Assembly (NCBI RefSeq): GCF_014269205.2
Contig: NZ_JABWRY020000001.1
Location: forward strand, 4,340,001 to 4,404,000
DNA length: 64,000 bases
Origin: Pseudomonas kermanshahensis
GTDB taxonomy: Bacteria > Pseudomonadota > Gammaproteobacteria > Pseudomonadales > Pseudomonadaceae
Direction: 5' to 3'
The notes beneath the pieces are model-generated. The model saw only the letters and a list, made by a program, of their open reading frames with translations, did no database searches and had not been told where the DNA came from. The position numbers and the translations under genes were made by a program. Below, piece after piece: positions 59,207-64,000 of the stretch (its first letter is position 1; each line of letters begins with the position of its first letter).

Positions 59207-60498
59207 TGATCCGACGCTATTGGCTGTACCTGGTGATTGCGCTGCTGCTGGCCGCCCTTGGCGGGGCCGCGGCCTTCTGGTTGTGGACGCGCCCGGCCCC
59301 TGAGGCGCGCCTTGAGCAGTTGACCCTGAATGACACCCACATCACCCGTGTCACCCCTGGCGTGCACGCCAAAGCCCGGGTCGCCATCGGCGTCCCCCAG
59401 GACCAGGCCCTGACCGACAAGCAGTTGCTGGACCTGAGCCAGGCCGGGGAAGCCCAGCTGGTGCAGGTGATCCTGCCGCCTAGCGACTGCAGCAAGCAGC
59501 AGCAAGCGCTGGACCTGGCACTGACCCAGCTCGCCGAGAAACCGACCCTAGTAGCCGGCATCGGCCCGGGTGCGGCACAAGCCTGGCGCTGGTTGGCCGC
59601 ACAGACTGACGACAAGGCGCGGGCCATTTCCGTCGACTTCACCCTCGAGCAACCCGGCTGCCAGGCCACACTGCCCAAGTCGGCCGCCCACGGCCACTGG
59701 AACGTCGCCTGGAACGACAACCCGGATGACGCCAGCGCGGCCTTCGTGCGCGACCAGGCCAACGCTGAAACCAGCATCAGCGATTACGACATCCACTTGC
59801 CCCAGGTACTCAAATCGCAGCTGACCCAAGCCTTGGTCGGGCATGACGGCAACGCCCTGGCCATCCCGGTGGTCGAGGTGCCGGCTGGGCAAACCACCGA
59901 CACCGTCACCCTGTTCCTGTCCGGAGATGGCGGCTGGCGCGACCTGGACCGGGACGTTGCCGGGGAAATGGCCAAGCTGGGCTACCCGGTGGTCGGCATC
60001 GACACCTTGCGCTATTACTGGCAACACAAGACCCCGGAACAAAGCGCCGCAGACCTGTCGGAACTGATGCAGCACTATCGTCAGAAATGGGGTACCAAGC
60101 GTTTTGTATTGACCGGTTATTCATTTGGCGCCGACGTGCTGCCCGCCATCTACAACCGCCTGCCGGCCGAAGACCAGCAACGCATCGACGCGGTGATGCT
60201 GCTGGCCTTCGCCCGCAGCGGCAGCTTCGAGATCGAGGTCGAGGGCTGGCTGGGCAAAGAAGGCCAGGAGGCGCCAACCGGCCCAGAAATGGCCAAGCTG
60301 CCAGCGTCCAAAGTGGTGTGCGTCTACGGCGTGGAAGAGACCGACGAAAGCGGCTGCACCGACAAGACGGCCGTTGGTGAGCGACTGAAGCTACCGGGGG
60401 GGCACCATTTCGACGAGAACTACCCCGCGCTGGCCAAGCGCCTGATCGGCGAGATCGAGACGCGCCAGGGCAAGTCGAGCGTGGCGGAGCAGAACTGA
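59206..60498 (+). CDS. virJ: VirJ/AcvB-family protein, probable aminoacyl-PG hydrolase
   Basis: The 430-residue protein has an N-terminal hydrophobic anchor or signal (about 5-28, LYLVIALLLAALGGAAAFWLW) and an alpha/beta-hydrolase C-terminal domain. SGDGGWRDLD is a hallmark, and GYSFGADVLP carries the nucleophile serine. In P. aeruginosa and Agrobacterium, homologues encoded beside mprF hydrolyse the aminoacyl-PG. One-base overlap with mprF indicates coupled translation. Confidence 0.9.
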   Translation: MIRRYWLYLVIALLLAALGGAAAFWLWTRPAPEARLEQLTLNDTHITRVTPGVHAKARVAIGVPQDQALTDKQLLDLSQAGEAQLVQVILPPSDCSKQQQALDLALTQLAEKPTLVAGIGPGAAQAWRWLAAQTDDKARAISVDFTLEQPGCQATLPKSAAHGHWNVAWNDNPDDASAAFVRDQANAETSISDYDIHLPQVLKSQLTQALVGHDGNALAIPVVEVPAGQTTDTVTLFLSGDGGWRDLDRDVAGEMAKLGYPVVGIDTLRYYWQHKTPEQSAADLSELMQHYRQKWGTKRFVLTGYSFGADVLPAIYNRLPAEDQQRIDAVMLLAFARSGSFEIEVEGWLGKEGQEAPTGPEMAKLPASKVVCVYGVEETDESGCTDKTAVGERLKLPGGHHFDENYPALAKRLIGEIETRQGKSSVAEQN

Positions 60499-60505
60499 TA
60501 GAAAG

Positions 60506-60522
60506 GGGCCGCCATGCGGCCC
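60506..60522 (+). terminator. Hairpin after virJ
   Basis: GGGCCGC/GCGGCCC around CAT lies just after the virJ stop codon and is followed immediately by a REP; T-tract weak. Confidence 0.55.
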
Positions 60523-60523
60523 A

Positions 60524-60605
60524 ATCGCCGGCAAGCCGGCTCCCACCCGAACTCTGTAGCCTCCAAGCCTAGCGCCGCACCTGTGGGAGCCGGCTTGCCG
60601 GCGAT
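60524..60605. repeat. REP-type palindrome, GCCGGCAAGCCGGC class
   Basis: Arms ATCGCCGGCAAGCCGGCTCC and complement. It lies between the convergent virJ and kup genes. The core differs from the GCGGGCAAGCCCGC class by G/C swaps that keep the stem paired. Confidence 0.9.
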
Positions 60606-60647
60606 GAGGGCAGAACGGGCTGCGCAATACCTGCAGCCCGACCTGGC

Positions 60648-62558
60648 TCAAATCTCGACCTGGGTCCCCAGCTCGATCACCCGGTTCAACGGTAGATTGA
60701 AGAAGCGTAGATTGCCGTTGGCGTTCTTCAGCAAAAACGCAAACAGGTTCCCGCGCCAGCGCGACATGCCCTCCAGCCGCGACGCAATGACGGTTTCGCG
60801 GCTAAGGAAGTACGTCGTGCGCATCGGGCTGAAATCCAGGTCTTCCAGGTGGCACAGCTTCAACGCCGCCGGCACGTCCGGCTCGTCCATGAAGCCAAAG
60901 TGCAACAGCACGCGGAAGAACCCGTCGCCATAGGCCTCCACCTCGAAACGCTCCTGCTCCGGTACCCGTGGCTGGTCCTCGCTGACCACCGTCAGCAGCA
61001 CCACCTGGCTGTGCAGCACCTGGTTGTGCAACATGTTGTGCAGCAGTGCATGGGGCACGGCGTCGGGGCGCGCCGTCAGGAACACCGCCGTCCCTTCAAC
61101 CCGGTGCGGCGGCTGGATGCGGATGCTGCTGATGAACACCGGCAGCGGCAGCGCGCCTTCATCGATGCGCTCGACAAGAATCTGCTTGCCGCGCTTCCAG
61201 GTGCTCATCAACAGGTACAACACGCCGCCCGCCAACACCGGGAAGGCCCCGCCCTGCACGATCTTCGGCACGTTGGCGGCGAAGAACAGCCCGTCCACGA
61301 ACAAAAAGCCCAGCAGTATCGGCACTGCCAGCACCGGCGGCCACTTCCACAACAGCAGCATCACCGACGACACCAAGATGGTGGTCATCAGCATGGTGCC
61401 GGTGACCGCCACTCCATAGGCCGCGGCCAGGGCGCCGGACGATTCAAAACCGATGACCAGCAACACGACACCGACCATCAACGTCCAGTTCACCGCACCG
61501 ATGTAGATCTGCCCCTGTTCATCGCTGGACGTGTGCTGGATCTGCATGCGCGGTATGTAGCCCAGCTGGATAGCTTGGCGCGTCAAGGAGAAAGCCCCGG
61601 AAATCACGGCCTGCGAAGCGATCACCGTGGCCATGGTCGCCAACCCCACCAGCGGCAGCAACGCCCAGGACGGTGCCAGCAGGTAGAAGGGGTTGCGCGC
61701 CGCCTCAGGGTTCTGCAGCAGTATTGCACCCTGGCCAAAGTAGTTGAGCACCAGCGCCGGCAGCACCAGGGCGAACCAGGCGCGGGCAATCGGCTTGCGG
61801 CCGAAGTGGCCCATGTCGGCATACAGCGCCTCGGCACCGGTCAGCGCCAGCACCACGGCACCGAGAATGGCCACGCCCATGCCGGGGTGAACAATGAAGA
61901 AGTTCACCGCCCAGCCGGGGTTGAATGCCCTGAGCACTTCAGGGCTTTGCGAGATGCCATGCACCCCCAAGGCCCCCAGCACCACGAACCAGGCCACCAT
62001 GATCGGGCCAAACAGCTTGCCGATCTTGTCGGTGCCATGCTTTTGCACCAGGAACAGCGCTACCAGCACCACCAGCGAAATGGGCACCACCCAGTGATCG
62101 ATGCCGTCGAAAGCCAGGCCCATGCCCTCGACCGCCGACAGGACCGACACCGCCGGGGTGATCATGCTGTCGCCATAGAACAGCGAAGCGCCGATCAGCC
62201 CGCAGATGACCATCAGCGTACGCAGCCGCGGATGGGCCGCCGTGGCCCGCCGCGCCAGCGCGGTAAGCGCCATGGTGCCGCCCTCGCCCTGGTTGTCGGC
62301 ACGCAGGATGAACATCACGTATTTGAACGACACCACCCACAGCAGCGACCAGAGGATCAGCGACAGGATCCCCAGCACACCGTCATGGTTGACCGGCACG
62401 CCATAGCCACCGGTAAAGACTTCTTTGAGCGTATACAGCGGGCTGGTGCCAATATCGCCATAGACCACCCCGACCGCCGCCACGAGCAGGCCCAGCGACC
62501 GCGTCGCACCCTGCTTCCCCTCGTGCCCGCCTTCGGCATGACTGCTTGCCTGAACCAT
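60648..62558 (-). CDS. kup: Low-affinity potassium transporter Kup
   Basis: The 636-residue protein has about 12 membrane helices and a cytoplasmic C-terminal domain of about 150 residues. The N-terminal [20 protein letters not shown] signature identifies the KUP/HAK/KT family of K+ uptake symporters. The start [11 protein letters not shown] is preferred over an upstream ATG, which is unlike the family. Confidence 0.94.
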   Translation of the reverse strand: MVQASSHAEGGHEGKQGATRSLGLLVAAVGVVYGDIGTSPLYTLKEVFTGGYGVPVNHDGVLGILSLILWSLLWVVSFKYVMFILRADNQGEGGTMALTALARRATAAHPRLRTLMVICGLIGASLFYGDSMITPAVSVLSAVEGMGLAFDGIDHWVVPISLVVLVALFLVQKHGTDKIGKLFGPIMVAWFVVLGALGVHGISQSPEVLRAFNPGWAVNFFIVHPGMGVAILGAVVLALTGAEALYADMGHFGRKPIARAWFALVLPALVLNYFGQGAILLQNPEAARNPFYLLAPSWALLPLVGLATMATVIASQAVISGAFSLTRQAIQLGYIPRMQIQHTSSDEQGQIYIGAVNWTLMVGVVLLVIGFESSGALAAAYGVAVTGTMLMTTILVSSVMLLLWKWPPVLAVPILLGFLFVDGLFFAANVPKIVQGGAFPVLAGGVLYLLMSTWKRGKQILVERIDEGALPLPVFISSIRIQPPHRVEGTAVFLTARPDAVPHALLHNMLHNQVLHSQVVLLTVVSEDQPRVPEQERFEVEAYGDGFFRVLLHFGFMDEPDVPAALKLCHLEDLDFSPMRTTYFLSRETVIASRLEGMSRWRGNLFAFLLKNANGNLRFFNLPLNRVIELGTQVEI

Positions 62559-62794
62559 CGACCACTCCCGCAGACGGCCCTCACGGCCGATAGAATTCAC
62601 CCCCACGTCAGGGCATGGCAGATACCCGGACGCAACGGCGCGAAGCATAGCGCAGCGTTCGTCGTATTTCTGCTAGTCAAGCGACCTTGCGCTCGCTAGA
62701 ATTGCGCACTTTTTGATCAGAGGCGCCCAAAAGCGCCCGTCAAGATCGCCCCCGTTTCCGGTCGGGCGACCTGTATTCAATACCGAGGTTAGTC
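62559..62794. other. Divergent promoter region of kup and rimO
   Basis: About 236 bases with no gene seen. Both transcripts start here; no well-matched promoter was identified by eye. Confidence 0.35.
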
Positions 62795-64000
62795 ATGTCC
62801 ACCACTCCCGCCACCCCTAAGGTAGGTTTCGTAAGCCTGGGTTGCCCAAAAGCCCTGGTCGATTCCGAGCGCATTCTGACCCAGCTGCGCATGGAAGGTT
62901 ATGAAGTCGTGCCCACCTACGAGGACGCCGACGTGGTGGTGGTCAACACCTGCGGCTTCATCGACAGCGCCAAGGCCGAGTCGCTGGAAGTGATCGGCGA
63001 AGCGATCAAGGAAAACGGCAAGGTCATCGTCACCGGTTGCATGGGTGTCGAGGAAGGCAGCATCCGTGATGTGCACCCGAGCGTATTGTCGGTTACCGGC
63101 CCGCAGCAGTACGAGCAAGTGGTCAACGCCGTGCACGAAGTGGTGCCGCCACGTCAGGACCACAACCCGCTGATCGACCTGGTGCCGCCTCAAGGCGTCA
63201 AGCTGACCCCGCGTCACTACGCCTATCTGAAGATTTCCGAAGGCTGCAACCACAGCTGCAGCTTCTGCATCATCCCGTCGATGCGCGGCAAACTGGTCAG
63301 CCGCCCGGTGGGTGAAGTGTTGAGCGAGGCCGAGCGCCTGGTCAAGGCGGGCGTCAAGGAGATCCTGGTGATTTCCCAGGACACCAGCGCCTACGGCGTC
63401 GACGTCAAGTACAAGACCGACTTCTGGAACGGCCGCCCGGTCAAGACCCGCATGCTCGAGCTGTGCGAAGCGCTGAGCAGCCTGGGCGCCTGGGTCCGCC
63501 TGCATTATGTGTACCCGTACCCGAACGTCGACGACGTGATCCCACTGATGGCCGCCGGCAAGATCCTGCCGTACCTGGACATCCCGTTCCAGCACGCCAG
63601 CCCGAAAGTGCTCAAGTCGATGAAGCGCCCGGCCTTCGAAGACCGTACCCTGGCGCGCATCAAGAACTGGCGCGAGCAGTGCCCTGAACTGGTGATCCGT
63701 TCGACCTTCATCGTCGGCTTCCCTGGCGAAACCGAAGAAGACTTCCAGTACCTGCTCGACTGGCTGACCGAAGCCCAGCTCGACCGCGTCGGCTGCTTCC
63801 AGTATTCGCCTGTCGAAGGCGCCCCGGCCAACGACCTGGGCCTGGACGAAGTGCCGGATGACGTCAAGCAGGACCGCTGGGACCGCTTCATGGCGCATCA
63901 GCAAGCCATCAGCAGCGCCCGCCTGCAGCTGCGCATCGGCAAAGAGATCGAAGTGCTGATCGACGAAGTCGAGGAGCAAGGTTCGGTAGGCCGCAGCTTC
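62795..64000 (+). CDS. rimO: Ribosomal protein S12 methylthiotransferase RimO, 5' part
   Basis: The frame is open to the window end: 402 codons of about 440. It begins [20 protein letters not shown], with UPF0004 cysteines at 17, and in NTCGFID and GCMG; the radical-SAM motif CNHSCSFC has cysteines at 151, 155 and 158. RimO methylthiolates Asp89 of ribosomal protein S12. The C-terminal TRAM domain starts near the edge and is not complete. Confidence 0.95.
   Translation, partial: MSTTPATPKVGFVSLGCPKALVDSERILTQLRMEGYEVVPTYEDADVVVVNTCGFIDSAKAESLEVIGEAIKENGKVIVTGCMGVEEGSIRDVHPSVLSVTGPQQYEQVVNAVHEVVPPRQDHNPLIDLVPPQGVKLTPRHYAYLKISEGCNHSCSFCIIPSMRGKLVSRPVGEVLSEAERLVKAGVKEILVISQDTSAYGVDVKYKTDFWNGRPVKTRMLELCEALSSLGAWVRLHYVYPYPNVDDVIPLMAAGKILPYLDIPFQHASPKVLKSMKRPAFEDRTLARIKNWREQCPELVIRSTFIVGFPGETEEDFQYLLDWLTEAQLDRVGCFQYSPVEGAPANDLGLDEVPDDVKQDRWDRFMAHQQAISSARLQLRIGKEIEVLIDEVEEQGSVGRSF

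Overview
The window is chromosomal DNA from a Pseudomonas of the putida group. The evidence is high GC with GC3-rich codon use, near-identity in recognisable proteins (XenA, OprL/Pal, TolB, QueE, a 4-hydroxyproline pathway cluster), a gene order I recognise from P. putida-type chromosomes, and many palindromic REP elements built on the Pseudomonas core (variants of GCGGGCTTGCCCGC and AAGGCTGCTCCTACA). No phage, transposase, CRISPR array or rRNA was seen.

Layout. (1) 1-8.4 kb: the end of a LysR regulator, then a trans-4-hydroxy-L-proline catabolic cluster: a PAS-AraC regulator (minus strand), and on the plus strand an APC permease, 4-hydroxyproline 2-epimerase, pyrroline-4-hydroxy-2-carboxylate deaminase, alpha-ketoglutarate semialdehyde dehydrogenase and a D-hydroxyproline dehydrogenase. 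Together these would take hydroxyproline to 2-oxoglutarate. (2) 8.4-18.4 kb: xenA divergent from an ArsR-type regulator with a clear operator between them, malate:quinone oxidoreductase, an ECF sigma/FecR/TonB-receptor trio for ferri-siderophore signalling, a YhfL-like small lipoprotein, a LysE exporter, and two adjacent small Pseudomonas-type genes each broken by one in-frame TAA. (3) 18.4-29.4 kb: tRNA-Ser, purC-MBL hydrolase-bamC-dapA, gcvR-bcp, a PerM-type permease, tusA, bepA, nadA and a DUF945 gene. (4) 29.4-34.4 kb: an APC permease behind a short leader ORF, a dCache chemoreceptor (McpU-like) and an atypical CDF transporter. (5) 34.4-49.6 kb: a long minus-strand housekeeping block: tRNA-Lys, queC-queE, cpoB-pal-tolB-tolA-tolR-tolQ-ybgC, ruvB-ruvA-ruvC, yebC, aspS, fmdB, an RHH protein, dps, slyX and HIT, interrupted only by a plus-strand membrane/cold-shock fusion gene. 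(6) 49.6-64 kb: an OprD-family porin, proS, an unassigned lipoprotein, dinB, three tandem initiator tRNA genes each with its own promoter and terminator, mprF-virJ, kup and the start of rimO.

Most of the window is conserved core genome. The observations most worth checking are the paired nonsense codons in two adjacent small genes, the leader ORF coupled to the permease at 29.8 kb, the palindromic operator between xenA and the ArsR gene, the triplicated initiator tRNA transcription units, the membrane-anchored cold-shock protein, and a CDF transporter lacking the usual metal ligands. I did not find a clearly new multi-gene system. Identifications rest on reading the protein sequences and on family knowledge; no database search was run.
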